NCBI GenBank assembly: GCA_964397655.1
Contig: CAYNKA010000002.1
Location: 1 to 64,000, forward strand
Source of the DNA: CAYNKA01 sp964397655
Lineage (GTDB): Bacteria; Spirochaetota; Spirochaetia; DTKZ01
Reading direction: 5' to 3'
Length of the DNA stretch: 64,000 nucleotides
Part shown: piece after piece, positions 1 to 8,795 of the stretch
Layout of the letters: each line of letters opens with the position of its first letter
How positions within the stretch are numbered: the first letter of the stretch is position 1
Notes under the pieces: model-generated
The model's input: the letters and a program-made list of their open reading frames with translations, nothing else
What the model was told of the DNA's origin: nothing
Database searches by the model: none
Program-made: the position numbers and the translations under genes

Positions 1-908
1 AGCGTCGTTTGCCGAACGCGAAACTGCACCTTTCCACTCAGGCGAACTGCGTGAACGCAGAAGCCGCCCTCATCTACCGTGATCTCGGTTTCTCTCGAAT
101 CATCCTGGGCAGGGAGACTACCCTGGAGGAAATCGCAGAGATCAGAGCTCGCTCCGGCAATCCTGGGGACGGAGGAATTGAACTGGAAGTCTTCGTTCAC
201 GGAGCCATGTGCCTCGCGTATTCCGGCCGCTGTTTCCTGAGCGCCTGGATGGCCGGCAGATCGGGGAATCAAGGGGTCTGCGCTCATGCGTGCCGGTGGA
301 AGTATCGGGTCTTGGAGGAGAAGGAACGGCCAGGAGAGTACTTCCCCATATTCGAAAACGACGATTACACCACAATATTATCATCCCGCGACCTTTGCAT
401 GATCGATCACCTCGAAGAGATCCGAGATGCAGGTGTCGATTCGGTAAAAATCGAAGGAAGAATGAAGTCTCTCTATTACACAGCCGTCGTGACAAGGGCC
501 TATAGGAAACATCTCGATGCCCTCGACGGAAAAATCATCAGTAATTTACCCACCTATAGGGAGGATCTCTTCCGTGTCAGTCACCGTGAATACTGTACAG
601 GTTTCTTTTTTGGAAGAGAGGAGGTGGAAAGACCTACGGAAGCCGCATATCAGGAGCATCACGTTTTTCTCGGAACCTTGGGGGCGGAAACTGCTCCTGG
701 AATCTTCTCCGTAGACGTGAGGAACACGATCGAATCCGGTGACCGCATAGAATTCGTCGGTCCGGACGTTCCATTCCTCCTTGACGATGCCTTTGTGCTT
801 CTCGATGAGGGGCTCCGTTCGATCGATAGGGCTGATCACGGGAAGGTCGTTTTTCTCAAAACTAAACTTCCCGTCGAGCAAGGGTTCATCCTAAGAAAAG
901 CGAAGTGA
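1..908 (+). CDS. Peptidase U32 family protein, 5' end outside window
   Basis: The reading frame is open from base 3, so the true start lies upstream; about 300 C-terminal residues are visible. The U32 signature is clear: E-V-F-V-H-G-A-M-C, then G-R-C-F-L-S, followed by two more cysteines in V-C-A-H-A-C, the four-cysteine set typical of the family. The segment V-K-I-E-G-R-M-K is also characteristic. Known members include the tRNA-hydroxylation factor TrhP (YegQ) and the 23S rRNA hydroxylation factor RlhA, so an RNA-modification role is more likely than proteolysis. The tail after about residue 200 fits the small beta-rich C-terminal domain seen in TrhP-like members. Which subgroup it belongs to cannot be settled without the N-terminus. 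Confidence 0.9.
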   Translation, partial: RRLPNAKLHLSTQANCVNAEAALIYRDLGFSRIILGRETTLEEIAEIRARSGNPGDGGIELEVFVHGAMCLAYSGRCFLSAWMAGRSGNQGVCAHACRWKYRVLEEKERPGEYFPIFENDDYTTILSSRDLCMIDHLEEIRDAGVDSVKIEGRMKSLYYTAVVTRAYRKHLDALDGKIISNLPTYREDLFRVSHREYCTGFFFGREEVERPTEAAYQEHHVFLGTLGAETAPGIFSVDVRNTIESGDRIEFVGPDVPFLLDDAFVLLDEGLRSIDRADHGKVVFLKTKLPVEQGFILRKAK

Positions 909-920
909 ACTTACCAAGGA

Positions 921-1523
921 TCAAGCGGACCTCGGCAGGTCCCCACCATCGCTACCATCGTCCTTACGTAAAAAAATATCGTGATAATACTTAATCTTCG
1001 TAAGGGCTGCATGTGCCTCCGTCCCCAAGAGTCGTTGTTTTGATGGACTCGATGGCGAGTTAAGTTTTCTACCGTACCGATCCAGAATAGGAACCCGAAC
1101 GCCGAACTCCTTTTCGATTTCCTTTGCACTCCACATCCTCCGTCCCTCACGTTCATCCATCCATGAACAAAGACGATACTGGGGACCGTTCTTACCGCCG
1201 ATTGCAGAAAAGGCGAATCCGCGGCAAATGAGCGGTCGAGCGGGATAAATCGGGCAATGTTCGTCTTTCGAAGAGTCGAAAAGGGGGCAACCTCCCAGTT
1301 TCACGGAATCCGACCGACTTTCCTCCGTCCCCAAAAGAGGTGCAAGTTCAGGTTTTACAAGGAAAATATACGCCGCAAGGTAATATGACTCGGGTTCGGA
1401 AATATCAGGTTCGAATCCTTCGCAACATCGTCCGCAGCCGGACGGACACTTCGGCAATGCGGACATGGAAAACGCGCGAATTTCTTCGTCTATCTCGGAG
1501 TAGATACTCTCGATATGTGACAT
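921..1523 (-). CDS. YkgJ-family cysteine cluster protein
   Basis: About 200 residues. The family hallmark C-P-S-G-C-G-R-C-C lies near residue 26, followed by C-P-L-F, C-P-I-Y-P-A-R-P-L-I-C-R and a late cysteine (L-C-S-W). This pattern is the metal or Fe-S binding CxxCxxCC family (PF03692); biochemical function is not established for most members. I prefer the ATG at 1523 because the sequence before it (to 1640) has no family character and is AT rich. No strong ribosome site is visible. It lies downstream of the SrkA-like kinase on the same strand, 130 bases away, so cotranscription is possible. Confidence 0.8.
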   Translation of the reverse strand: MSHIESIYSEIDEEIRAFSMSALPKCPSGCGRCCEGFEPDISEPESYYLAAYIFLVKPELAPLLGTEESRSDSVKLGGCPLFDSSKDEHCPIYPARPLICRGFAFSAIGGKNGPQYRLCSWMDEREGRRMWSAKEIEKEFGVRVPILDRYGRKLNSPSSPSKQRLLGTEAHAALTKIKYYHDIFLRKDDGSDGGDLPRSA

Positions 1524-1655
1524 CTTACTATAAATAACGGTGTCCTTGAGGAAAGATGTCCTCCATTGAGTGAATAACATGAGATCATAGAGCGTATTTT
1601 GCAGATATTTGTCAATAGAGAAGAAGAATTGAGAAATCAAGAACTGTTCAATTAT

Positions 1656-2642
1656 CTATACTATTTCCCGTATTACCTCAGCTTGGACCCGGAGATCCTC
1701 GACTTCCCTGATCCAGAAGGACTCGTTGCCCCAACCGGGGAATTCCGCGGCGAACCAATGATCACGGCGCTGACGGGCCCGCCAAGCGAGGAAATGGATG
1801 AGGCGCATGAAGCGAAGCGGTTCTATCAACCGGAGACTGGCCAGGTCGAACGGTGAAAACCGTTCGTAGCCTTCGACGAGAAGATCGAGTTCACGGCCGC
1901 AGTCTCCGGCATACCCAGGTAGCAGCAGCCAAAGGTCCTGAACCGCTGGACCGTTCATCATATCGTCAAAATCGATCAGGAGCAGCCCCTCACCTGGCCG
2001 GTCGAGGATGTTGCCTCGATGACAATCGCCGTGAATGCGGATGGGAGCTTCTTCGATGAAGAGGGGTGCGATCTTTTCGATCGTACTCGAACAGACGGAC
2101 AGAAATTCGTTCTTCAGGTTCGGATGTACATGTCCCTCCGCGATAAGTTCCTCAACGAACGTAGTTGTAACTTCCATGGGGTCGAGAACTATGCGATTCT
2201 CCGCCTTTCGCATCCTGCCGGTCGCGTGCAGTCTTCCTATGAGCGAGCCGAGTCTGAGCCAATCCTCGTCCGTTTCCGCATCGAAATTGCGCCCTCCCTT
2301 CTTCGGGAACAAGGCGAAGGGATAAGCCTCCGTCCCCTTCGCTGTTCGGCAATGAAAAAGAGTCCGCCCTTCATCGAACAAAAGCGGTTCGACTACAGGA
2401 ATCTCCGCGTTCGAGCAATCCGTGAGAAAACGATGTTCGTCGAGGATCGCCTCACGCGTCCATCGCCCGGGACGGTAAAACTTGACAACGTATTCCGGAC
2501 CGTTCTCGGCACGCAATCCGTAGACACGATTGATGTAGCTCGGATAGGGACGAAATGTACCGTCCAACACGAGACCCGTTTCGTCCTCGATCGCGGTCAC
2601 GACCGATCCAGGATCGAGTGAATCGAAGGAAGCTTCCGGCAT
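1656..2642 (-). CDS. srkA: SrkA-like stress response Ser/Thr kinase (YihE/RdoA family)
   Basis: 328 residues from the ATG at 2642, the same length as E. coli SrkA. The kinase-like catalytic loop H-G-D-C-H-R-G-N-I-L and the metal-binding D-F-D in L-I-D-F-D-D-M-M-N-G-P-A-V-Q-D-L-W are intact and match the SrkA form of the APH/choline kinase fold. The N-terminal part carries the expected nucleotide-binding segment (Y-V-V-K-F-Y-R-P-G-R-W). SrkA in enterobacteria counters stress-induced death; here only kinase-fold membership is seen. Longer starts up to 2744 exist, but residues before M-P-E-A-S-F lack family similarity. The start appears leaderless: a TTGCAC-18-CATAGT promoter on this strand ends six bases before the ATG. 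Confidence 0.88.
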   Translation of the reverse strand: MPEASFDSLDPGSVVTAIEDETGLVLDGTFRPYPSYINRVYGLRAENGPEYVVKFYRPGRWTREAILDEHRFLTDCSNAEIPVVEPLLFDEGRTLFHCRTAKGTEAYPFALFPKKGGRNFDAETDEDWLRLGSLIGRLHATGRMRKAENRIVLDPMEVTTTFVEELIAEGHVHPNLKNEFLSVCSSTIEKIAPLFIEEAPIRIHGDCHRGNILDRPGEGLLLIDFDDMMNGPAVQDLWLLLPGYAGDCGRELDLLVEGYERFSPFDLASLRLIEPLRFMRLIHFLAWRARQRRDHWFAAEFPGWGNESFWIREVEDLRVQAEVIREIV

Positions 2643-2648
2643 TCGCAC

Positions 2649-2678
2649 ACTATGGAGCAAGGGGGTGGGCTTGTGCAA
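2649..2678 (-). promoter_or_regulatory. Candidate sigma-70 promoter for srkA-like gene
   Basis: Reading the minus strand, TTGCAC (2678-2673), 18 bases, CATAGT (2654-2649), then six bases to the ATG at 2642. The hexamers are imperfect, but the spacing would place transcription start at or next to the start codon. There is no ribosome site before the ATG. Confidence 0.35.
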
Positions 2679-2785
2679 GCGCTCTCCGTTGATGAGGGCC
2701 GATCCCGTGCACCGGAGCGGCTGTATTGCGTTCGCTATTGTCACGAGGCGTCTTCACCGGTATTCTGCTGGAAGGAGGCCCCTGG

Positions 2786-4087
2786 GTGAGATTCGATTCT
2801 ACGTTCGGCCTGAAATGTCCGGAGATTCTGATTCCTGATGAATCAATAGACATAGCGAAATGGTCGGTCATCGCGTGTGATCAGTTCACATCGGAACCGG
2901 AATATTGGAACAGGGTCGCAAAGTTCGTGGGAGACACTCCCTCAACCCTTCATTGCATCCTACCGGAATGTTTTCTCGGCGCGGCGGACCTGGAAAAGAG
3001 GATCGAAAACATTCACGATCGGATGCGAATTTACCTCGAAACCGGATTTCTCCGGAACACGCCGGCGGGTGTCATGCTGGTCGAGCGGAAAACCTCGTTC
3101 GGCCGTACCCGCAAAGGCATGATAGCGGCCCTCGATCTCGAATGCTACGATTTCAGGAAGGGATCGAAGAGCCTCATCCGGCCGACTGAGGGAACCATCG
3201 TCGAGCGGCTTCCGCCCAGGATCAGGGTGAGAAAAAACGCCTCAGTGGAATTCCCCCACATCATAATTCTCATCGACGACCCGGGAAAGACCGTGATCGA
3301 ACCGCTGTTCGACAAGGCGGCCTTGCGCCCGCCGCTATACGAGTCTGACCTGGCGGGGGACGGAGGAAGCGTCAGAGGCTGGTTCCTTCCAATCGAAGAA
3401 ATCAGAACCGACATCGAACTAAGTCTCTCAGCCCTAGCGGACCGGCATTCCTTCTCGGAACGCTACGGGACGGACGACGTTCTCCTCTTCGCCGTTGGAG
3501 ACGGCAACCACTCCCTCGCTGCCGCGAAATCGGTCTGGGACGAACTCAAGCCTTCGCTGGACCCAGAGGGACGAGAGAATCATCCCGCCCGCTGGGCCCT
3601 CGTGGAGATAGAGAATCTCTACGATCCCGGCATCGTTTTCGAGCCCATTCACCGTGCGCTCTTCGGCCTTTCGTTCGAGGACTTCAGGGCCGCGGCCGAG
3701 AAACGGGGCGGAATCGCATTCCGGGACACCGATATCGGGGACGGAGGAAGGGGCTCCCACGTGATTCCCGTCCTCCACCGAGGGTTCACCACTTTCATGG
3801 AGGTCAGGGATCCTTCTCCTCTCGCTGCGGAGGCGGTCGAAAGGCTCCTTTCGGTCATCATCGCGGCCCGGCCGGAGACTAGAATCGATTACATCCACGG
3901 GAAGGAAACTCTCCGGGCCTTGAGCACAGGGGAGAAGACTCTCGGGTTCGAACTCCGTCCCCTGGACAAGGAGAGTCTCTTCCCGACGGTGATCAGAAAC
4001 GGCACGCTTCCCAAGAAGGCCTTTTCGATCGGGGAAGCGGCGGAAAAACGGTATTACCTCGAAGGAAGAAGGATCCAGACCGGTTGA
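2786..4087 (+). CDS. DUF1015 family protein
   Basis: 433 residues using the GTG at 2786, chosen because a perfect AAGGAGG (2772-2778) sits seven bases upstream; an in-frame start at 2726 lacks one. The conserved segments of DUF1015 (PF06245) are present: W-S-V-I-A-C-D-Q-F-T near the N-terminus, and V-G-D-G-N-H-S-L-A-A-A-K near residue 235. The family is widespread in anaerobes and spirochaetes and has no established enzymatic role; the G-D-G-N-H-S-L-A box suggests a catalytic or nucleotide-binding site, which is inference. The stop overlaps the region where the next gene could begin, so the two are probably one operon. Confidence 0.88.
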   Translation: MRFDSTFGLKCPEILIPDESIDIAKWSVIACDQFTSEPEYWNRVAKFVGDTPSTLHCILPECFLGAADLEKRIENIHDRMRIYLETGFLRNTPAGVMLVERKTSFGRTRKGMIAALDLECYDFRKGSKSLIRPTEGTIVERLPPRIRVRKNASVEFPHIIILIDDPGKTVIEPLFDKAALRPPLYESDLAGDGGSVRGWFLPIEEIRTDIELSLSALADRHSFSERYGTDDVLLFAVGDGNHSLAAAKSVWDELKPSLDPEGRENHPARWALVEIENLYDPGIVFEPIHRALFGLSFEDFRAAAEKRGGIAFRDTDIGDGGRGSHVIPVLHRGFTTFMEVRDPSPLAAEAVERLLSVIIAARPETRIDYIHGKETLRALSTGEKTLGFELRPLDKESLFPTVIRNGTLPKKAFSIGEAAEKRYYLEGRRIQTG

Positions 4088-4128
4088 ACGGATCTATCCG
4101 CCGAGAATCCGCGAAGGGAAGCCGTCGC

Positions 4129-5127
4129 TTGAGCATCTCGGGAAAAAGATTTAGTATTTTCACCGTGAGATTTTTCGTTTTCATGATCATGTTCTCCGCT
4201 CCGATCGTGTCCGGAACGGCACAGAGCGCCGCTCCCGGTACGGGGAATCGGCTCGTCTATGCCTTCATCGGCGTCAAGGCGGACGCGAAGCTGTCGGTAG
4301 AGAACAGGATCCTGGAAAATCGCCTCATCCTGGAGTTGGTCAAGCTCGGTGTGCGGGAAAATTTCAGTCTCATAACGCCGAAAAATCGGGAAGACATTCT
4401 GAAGGAAATAGAGTTCTCCGACTCGAAAGGCCGAAAAGAGAAGCCCCGATTCGCCGGCGGCAATCTTCCGAGCGCCCGGGGAATCATAGGAGGAGAACTC
4501 CTGAAGGTCGAGGAGAACTACTACCTGCATCTCGAGATCCTCAGGACCGAGACGCTGGAGACCATCAATTCCGCGGAGAACAAGGCAACTTCCCTCGAAG
4601 GCCTGCTCGGAGATCTGAAAAGGACGGTCTCCCTCCTCTACGACCTTCCGGATCCTCAGCCCCTTCCCTCGCCCATTCCTCCGGAACAGACCACGGCAAC
4701 AAAGGGAGACGACGGCATGGAAGATGCGTCGTGGACCGCCGAAGGAGTCTCGATGGGCGACATCGTCGGCACCTGGAAGGGCGACAAAGGAGTGGAAAGC
4801 GTCCGAATCAAATCGGACGGTACCGCGATAGCGAACCTCGGGGGATGGAACAGCATGAGGCTTTCCATCGTCGTAGACAACAATCAGGTGATCATTCGTC
4901 AGGACGAGCCGAACTCGCCGAAGCTCTACTTGAACAGCTTTCCCTACTCCCTGGCGGTACAGGCGGCGGAACTCGCCCGGCCCATGCGCTGGGTCTTCAG
5001 TCTTTCCCGAGACAAGAAGATGCTCAAGGGAATCAAGGAGACATCGTTCTTCCAGATCGAGAACGGCAGGATACTGTCTGCGGACAATTCATATTCCCGA
5101 AGCGCCGTGTGGATCAAGAGCCAATAG
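4129..5127 (+). CDS. Secreted two-domain protein of unknown function
   Basis: About 332 residues from a TTG at 4129 with AAGGGA nine bases upstream; a TTG at 4084 overlapping the previous stop is an alternative. An N-terminal hydrophobic stretch (F-T-V-R-F-F-V-F-M-I-M-F) followed by a small-residue region looks like a signal peptide cleaved near residue 31, so the protein is probably periplasmic. Residues about 40-170 resemble the periplasmic LpoB/CsgG-type fold (an N-terminal strand, a helix over N-R-L-I-L-E-L-V, then a regulator-like L-I-T-P). A Pro-rich linker leads to a C-terminal beta-rich part starting G-T-W-K-G-D-K that looks lipocalin-like. These fold guesses are weak. It follows DUF1015 directly. 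Confidence 0.7.
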   Translation: MSISGKRFSIFTVRFFVFMIMFSAPIVSGTAQSAAPGTGNRLVYAFIGVKADAKLSVENRILENRLILELVKLGVRENFSLITPKNREDILKEIEFSDSKGRKEKPRFAGGNLPSARGIIGGELLKVEENYYLHLEILRTETLETINSAENKATSLEGLLGDLKRTVSLLYDLPDPQPLPSPIPPEQTTATKGDDGMEDASWTAEGVSMGDIVGTWKGDKGVESVRIKSDGTAIANLGGWNSMRLSIVVDNNQVIIRQDEPNSPKLYLNSFPYSLAVQAAELARPMRWVFSLSRDKKMLKGIKETSFFQIENGRILSADNSYSRSAVWIKSQ

Positions 5128-5133
5128 GAACGT

Positions 5134-5565
5134 TCATTTCCCCCGACGTCGGGAAAAACCCAAGAAAATGAACATTCCGACCGCGATGCAGGCCGACAAT
5201 CCTCGGAGGAAGGGCTCCGGCCTGTACTCCTTTTCTTCCTTCCGAGCGAGAAGGCCGCCTGGCGATACGCTCTGAACTCGCGGATTGTAGCCCGACACAT
5301 GGATTACCCCTTCTCTTGGGCCGAGGAGCAGGAGAGTCCTCGCCTCCTTCGCGACGCTGTCCCGATCCGATCGGAGAGACTCGATGGAATAATCCAACGA
5401 AGTCCCCAGCCTTTCCAGCCTGGCGAGATTTTGTTTCAGAACCGATTGATAAGATTCCAGTTCCGCATAGGCGAACCGTCCGGTGGAACCGAAGAAAAAT
5501 ATCAGAATCAGGTAGACTGTCAGCCCCACATAGGCGGATATCATGAGTCGGAGGTGCATCATCAT
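5134..5565 (-). CDS. FtsB/DivIC-like septum formation initiator family protein
   Basis: 143 residues from the first of three tandem ATG codons (5565, 5562, 5559). A transmembrane helix at about residues 8-28 is followed by a coiled coil (E-L-E-S-Y-Q-S-V-L-K-Q-N-L-A-R-L) and then L-G-P-R-E-G-V-I-H-V, the layout of FtsB/DivIC, which act with FtsL in the divisome. An extra hydrophobic helix near the C-terminus (residues 121-137) is unusual, since FtsB normally has one membrane segment. The gene is convergent with the secreted protein at 4129-5127, with six bases between them. No ribosome site is visible. Assignment rests on topology and coiled coil, so it is moderate. Confidence 0.6.
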   Translation of the reverse strand: MMMHLRLMISAYVGLTVYLILIFFFGSTGRFAYAELESYQSVLKQNLARLERLGTSLDYSIESLRSDRDSVAKEARTLLLLGPREGVIHVSGYNPRVQSVSPGGLLARKEEKEYRPEPFLRGLSACIAVGMFIFLGFSRRRGK

Positions 5566-5598
5566 ATAATTTAACGGTAAGGCGCCCGATATTCTTAA

Positions 5599-5627
5599 GC
5601 GAGGCGTCTTCAAAAAAGACTGCTCGC
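5599..5627. repeat. Interrupted inverted repeat upstream of FtsB-like gene
   Basis: GCGAG and GTCTT on the left arm match AAGAC and CTCGC on the right, giving two five-pair stems separated by a two-base internal bulge and a five-base loop. It lies 34 bases upstream of the FtsB-like start on the minus strand and about 55 bases before the promoter of the acidic protein on the plus strand. No T-run follows on either strand, so it is not a typical terminator. Function unknown. Confidence 0.4.
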
Positions 5628-5682
5628 TGAAGCAAACATCCCGTCGCTCAGACCGATCGTCGCCTCCGAATTCCGCCCGTTA

Positions 5683-5711
5683 TTGACAGCTCGATGGCCC
5701 TGGAGTAGAGT
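5683..5711 (+). promoter_or_regulatory. Promoter for acidic protein/GAF/DUF115 operon
   Basis: A perfect TTGACA (5683-5688), 17 bases, then TAGAGT (5706-5711). Transcription would start near 5718, leaving a leader of about 68 bases with an AT-rich stretch and a GGAG ribosome site just before the ATG at 5786. Confidence 0.6.
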
Positions 5712-5785
5712 ATAAAATAAGGATTCATGGATATTTAGTTTCTGCCGACAATATATGCGGACAAGTCCAGTTCCAGGAGCGGAGA

Positions 5786-7675
5786 ATGGCGACTACGAAC
5801 GACAAAAAAAGCGATGAATCCCGCCAGAATTCTACAAGCGCCTCGGCGTCCCCCAGAATCCCCTCGGAAGACCTCGATCAATACGGAGTCTGGGTTAAGG
5901 CAGGACCAGTCACGGTAGATGAAGAATCATCCGACCTCGAAGGATTCGAATTATCGGACATCGCGGAGGAAAGCGGAGAGCTTACTTCCGAGGAAGAGGA
6001 ACTCCTCGGCTCCCTCGAAACCGAGCAGAAGGAAATGTCCTCCGATGGGCTCGAAGCCGAAGAAACGGAAAAAATAGAGGAAGAATCGCTCGATCTCAAT
6101 TTCGACGACGAATCATCCTTGGAATTGCCCGAAGAAGAATCGACCGAACAGGCATTCGATAAGGAGACCGCTCCCGAAGACAAGGGCGGCGAAGAGGATC
6201 TCGATCTGGATTTCAACCTCGAGGACGAGGACCTCGACATCAAGGCCCAGGATGAAGACGATCTCGGCGTCGAAAACATAACGTTGCCCACGGCCGACGA
6301 AGACCTCAGCGATATCGATATGGAAGATATAGAACAATCAAAAGACGAAGAACTGCCGGAACTGGAAATCGACGAAGAACACCTGAGCACCCCCGAAATT
6401 CAGCTCGAGGAACAGGAATCGGAAACACGGGATACGAAGGTCGAACCGGTAGCAGGTGAGGAAGAGGCTGAAACGCAGGCTGAAGGTCCGCAGCAGGGCG
6501 ACGAGCCGGTCGAATTCAGCGACATCGAAGCCGTCGAACGTGAAATGACAGAACCGGTCAAGTCTTCTGCTTCCGGCTCGTCGTACGACATTCTGGCGAA
6601 GATCGAGGCGGAACTCGCCTCCATCAAAGCAGAACTCTCCGAACTTAAACGGGAGCTTTCCGGACTCAGGCCCGCCGGAGCCGCCGTCTCCGCGGTCGAG
6701 ACCGAAGAAGCCGCAAAAACCAAGGAAGAGGAAAAAACCGGTTTCTTCGATGAAGACGAGGACGAAACCATCGCTCTCACCGGCGACGAACTGGACAACA
6801 TACTGAACACCGCGGACATAACCGAGGAAAAGGGCGAGTCCGACGTTCTTCCCGAAGAATTCGATCTCGGCCCCATCGAGACCGAGGACAAGGCTCTCGG
6901 CGAGCAGGACGACATCATCTCGCTCGAAGAACCAGCCCCCGTAGCCGAGGATATCCCCGTCACCACCCCCGAAGAGCAGGCCATCATCGAAGAATACAAC
7001 CGCGAGCTCGACAAGTTCGGCGAAGAAGAAATCACGGTCGACGAAGAGGATGCCATAGACGGAACCGCGGTCGAAGCGCTTCCGGACGAGAAGGAAGACC
7101 TTCTCGGCATCGAGACGTCTCAGGTCCCGGAAACGATCGTAGCCGAAGTTCCGAAGATGGAAGACACTCCCCCTCTAGAGGAAATCATTCTCGAGGAAGC
7201 TCCCGCGGCGCCGGAAGAAAAAGCAGAGGCCGTCGAGGAAATGCTTCTTGAGGAAAAGGCGGAGGAACCGGCCCTGGAAAAGCAAGCCGAGGAAGAGATC
7301 GAATTCGATCTCGACGCCTTGGACCAGACCGCCGTGGAAGAAGAGGCGATCGAGGAAGAAGCGCCCGCCTTCGAGGAAGAACTCGAAGAAATGGAAATCA
7401 GCATCCCCGAGGAAGAACCCGCGGCGGAAAGTCTCCCGGAAATTTCGGCGACCGAAGAAGCCCCTTCGCAAGAAGCGGCTCTCGAACCCAAGGCCGAATC
7501 TCCCGCGACCGAAGAAAGCGCCATCCCCGAGAATCTCCGCGACGAGATACGTTCGGTCCTCAAGTATATGGACCAACTCCTCGAGTCTCTTCCTGAGGAG
7601 AAGATCCAGGAATTCGCGAAATCGGAACATTTCGAGGTCTATCGTCGCCTTTTCGAAGAACTGGAACTGGAGTAA
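5786..7675 (+). CDS. Very acidic Glu-rich scaffold-like protein
   Basis: 629 residues. The N-terminus contains the motif Y-G-V-W-V-K-A-G-P near residue 32; the C-terminal 50 residues form a compact helical unit (L-P-E-E-K-I, then F-A-K-S-E-H-F-E-V-Y-R-R-L-F). Between them lies a long, low-complexity region dominated by Glu and Asp, with a short heptad-like coiled coil at about residues 265-295 (A-K-I-E-A-E-L-A-S-I-K-A-E-L-S-E-L-K). No signal peptide or membrane segment is visible, so it is probably cytoplasmic. Two small conserved ends joined by a disordered acidic tether suggest a scaffold or adaptor; this is inference. It heads an operon with a GAF-like protein (three-base gap) and two DUF115 proteins. 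A GGAG ribosome site precedes the ATG. Confidence 0.85.
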   Translation: MATTNDKKSDESRQNSTSASASPRIPSEDLDQYGVWVKAGPVTVDEESSDLEGFELSDIAEESGELTSEEEELLGSLETEQKEMSSDGLEAEETEKIEEESLDLNFDDESSLELPEEESTEQAFDKETAPEDKGGEEDLDLDFNLEDEDLDIKAQDEDDLGVENITLPTADEDLSDIDMEDIEQSKDEELPELEIDEEHLSTPEIQLEEQESETRDTKVEPVAGEEEAETQAEGPQQGDEPVEFSDIEAVEREMTEPVKSSASGSSYDILAKIEAELASIKAELSELKRELSGLRPAGAAVSAVETEEAAKTKEEEKTGFFDEDEDETIALTGDELDNILNTADITEEKGESDVLPEEFDLGPIETEDKALGEQDDIISLEEPAPVAEDIPVTTPEEQAIIEEYNRELDKFGEEEITVDEEDAIDGTAVEALPDEKEDLLGIETSQVPETIVAEVPKMEDTPPLEEIILEEAPAAPEEKAEAVEEMLLEEKAEEPALEKQAEEEIEFDLDALDQTAVEEEAIEEEAPAFEEELEEMEISIPEEEPAAESLPEISATEEAPSQEAALEPKAESPATEESAIPENLRDEIRSVLKYMDQLLESLPEEKIQEFAKSEHFEVYRRLFEELELE

Positions 7676-7678
7676 CCC

Positions 7679-8788
7679 ATGGGTCTCCTGGAACGAGTTC
7701 TGCACGAGGAAAAGAAACAGGCTGTGCCTTCCGGCCTCCTGAAACGGGCGAATCTCATCCGGAGCCTTTCCGGAGCGAGTTCTGCTCCTGCTGAGACCGT
7801 CAAACCCGAAGCGGTCGACGACAAAAAAAAAATTCTTTCGAGGGAGCCTCTCCGAGCTGAAGAGGCTCCGGACCCGGAAAAAGGACTCAAACGTCTCCTC
7901 CGCGACATTTCGAACCTGAAAGCGAGCATCGAATATCCTGCCCAGCTTTTCCAAGCCGTCAAAAAGGATCTCGGCGTACGGAAGGGCGCGCTTCTCCTTC
8001 CGGAAAAGGAGAGCGGCGCCATGGCTCCGTGGGTGATCACGGGGTACGACAAGACGACCGAACACCGCATGAGAATCCCTCTGAGCACGATGTACGATTT
8101 CTTCCACGGCTGCGACTCGCCCGTCGCCGTGATCGAAAAGGAGGACATCGCCTCCCTCGCTCCGTATTTCTCGAGCAGGGAAGACGCACTCGTCTCGCGC
8201 ATGCTCCTCTGCGGTTTCTTCTTCGAGGAAAAGCTCCTCGGCGTCCTCCTCATAAGCGATTCCCCCTATCTCGGCCTCACCTCGCGCGAGCTAGGGATCT
8301 TCTTCGCCGCTCTGGAAGAGCTCTCCTCCGCTATCCTCTTCGCCTCGCGGGAGACCAGGATGCGCAGGACCAGAGAACCAGGCTCCGTCCCGCTGAAGGA
8401 ATTCGCGGAAGACGTCAGGAAGCTGCGGGAAGCCGGCGGACGGGAATTACCCGTAGCGGTCGTGGCGATCGACGCTCGACCCGTCATCGAGAAGATCAAG
8501 GAATTCGGATCGGACCTCGACGAGTACCGTTCTTTTCAGGACATCGCTTCGGTGGCGTCCACCATCCTGGAAGGCCAGCCCTTTTTCGCATCAGCGGAAA
8601 AAAAACGCATCCTCTTCGCCCTCGACGAAGGATCGACGGACGTCGAGCTGCTCCTCCATCAATTCTCCAGAGCGGTCCGAAAGTTGTTCCAGGAGCTCGA
8701 GAACGGTCCGGATCTCCCCGTCCAGCGGAAAAGCTATCCGGACGACGAATCCGACCCGGAGGCTTTGGCGGCGTCGCTCCTCGGATAG
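7679..8788 (+). CDS. GAF-like domain protein of unknown function
   Basis: 369 residues, starting three bases after the acidic protein stop. Residues about 75-230 have the strand/helix pattern of a GAF sensor domain, with an amphipathic lead helix (L-L-R-D-I-S-N-L-K-A-S-I-E) and the late strand F-F-E-E-K-L-L-G-V-L-L-I-S. The remaining 130 residues are alpha/beta and contain V-A-V-V-A-I-D-A-R-P and I-L-F-A-L-D-E, perhaps a degenerate receiver-like or cyclase-like fold. No signal peptide or membrane helix is visible. Its place between the acidic protein and the DUF115 pair suggests a regulatory or assembly role in the same process, but no ligand can be named. Confidence 0.7.
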   Translation: MGLLERVLHEEKKQAVPSGLLKRANLIRSLSGASSAPAETVKPEAVDDKKKILSREPLRAEEAPDPEKGLKRLLRDISNLKASIEYPAQLFQAVKKDLGVRKGALLLPEKESGAMAPWVITGYDKTTEHRMRIPLSTMYDFFHGCDSPVAVIEKEDIASLAPYFSSREDALVSRMLLCGFFFEEKLLGVLLISDSPYLGLTSRELGIFFAALEELSSAILFASRETRMRRTREPGSVPLKEFAEDVRKLREAGGRELPVAVVAIDARPVIEKIKEFGSDLDEYRSFQDIASVASTILEGQPFFASAEKKRILFALDEGSTDVELLLHQFSRAVRKLFQELENGPDLPVQRKSYPDDESDPEALAASLLG

Positions 8789-8795
8789 AGGCCCC

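Noticed and set aside
5140..5157. CCCGACGTCGGG palindrome as terminator
   Set aside because: It lies inside the end of the FtsB-like gene and the T-run is on the wrong side for both strands.
5786..7675. Acidic protein as artefact of frameshift or repeat
   Set aside because: The frame is open over 629 codons, codon use is similar to neighbours, conserved-looking ends are present and a good promoter and ribosome site precede it.
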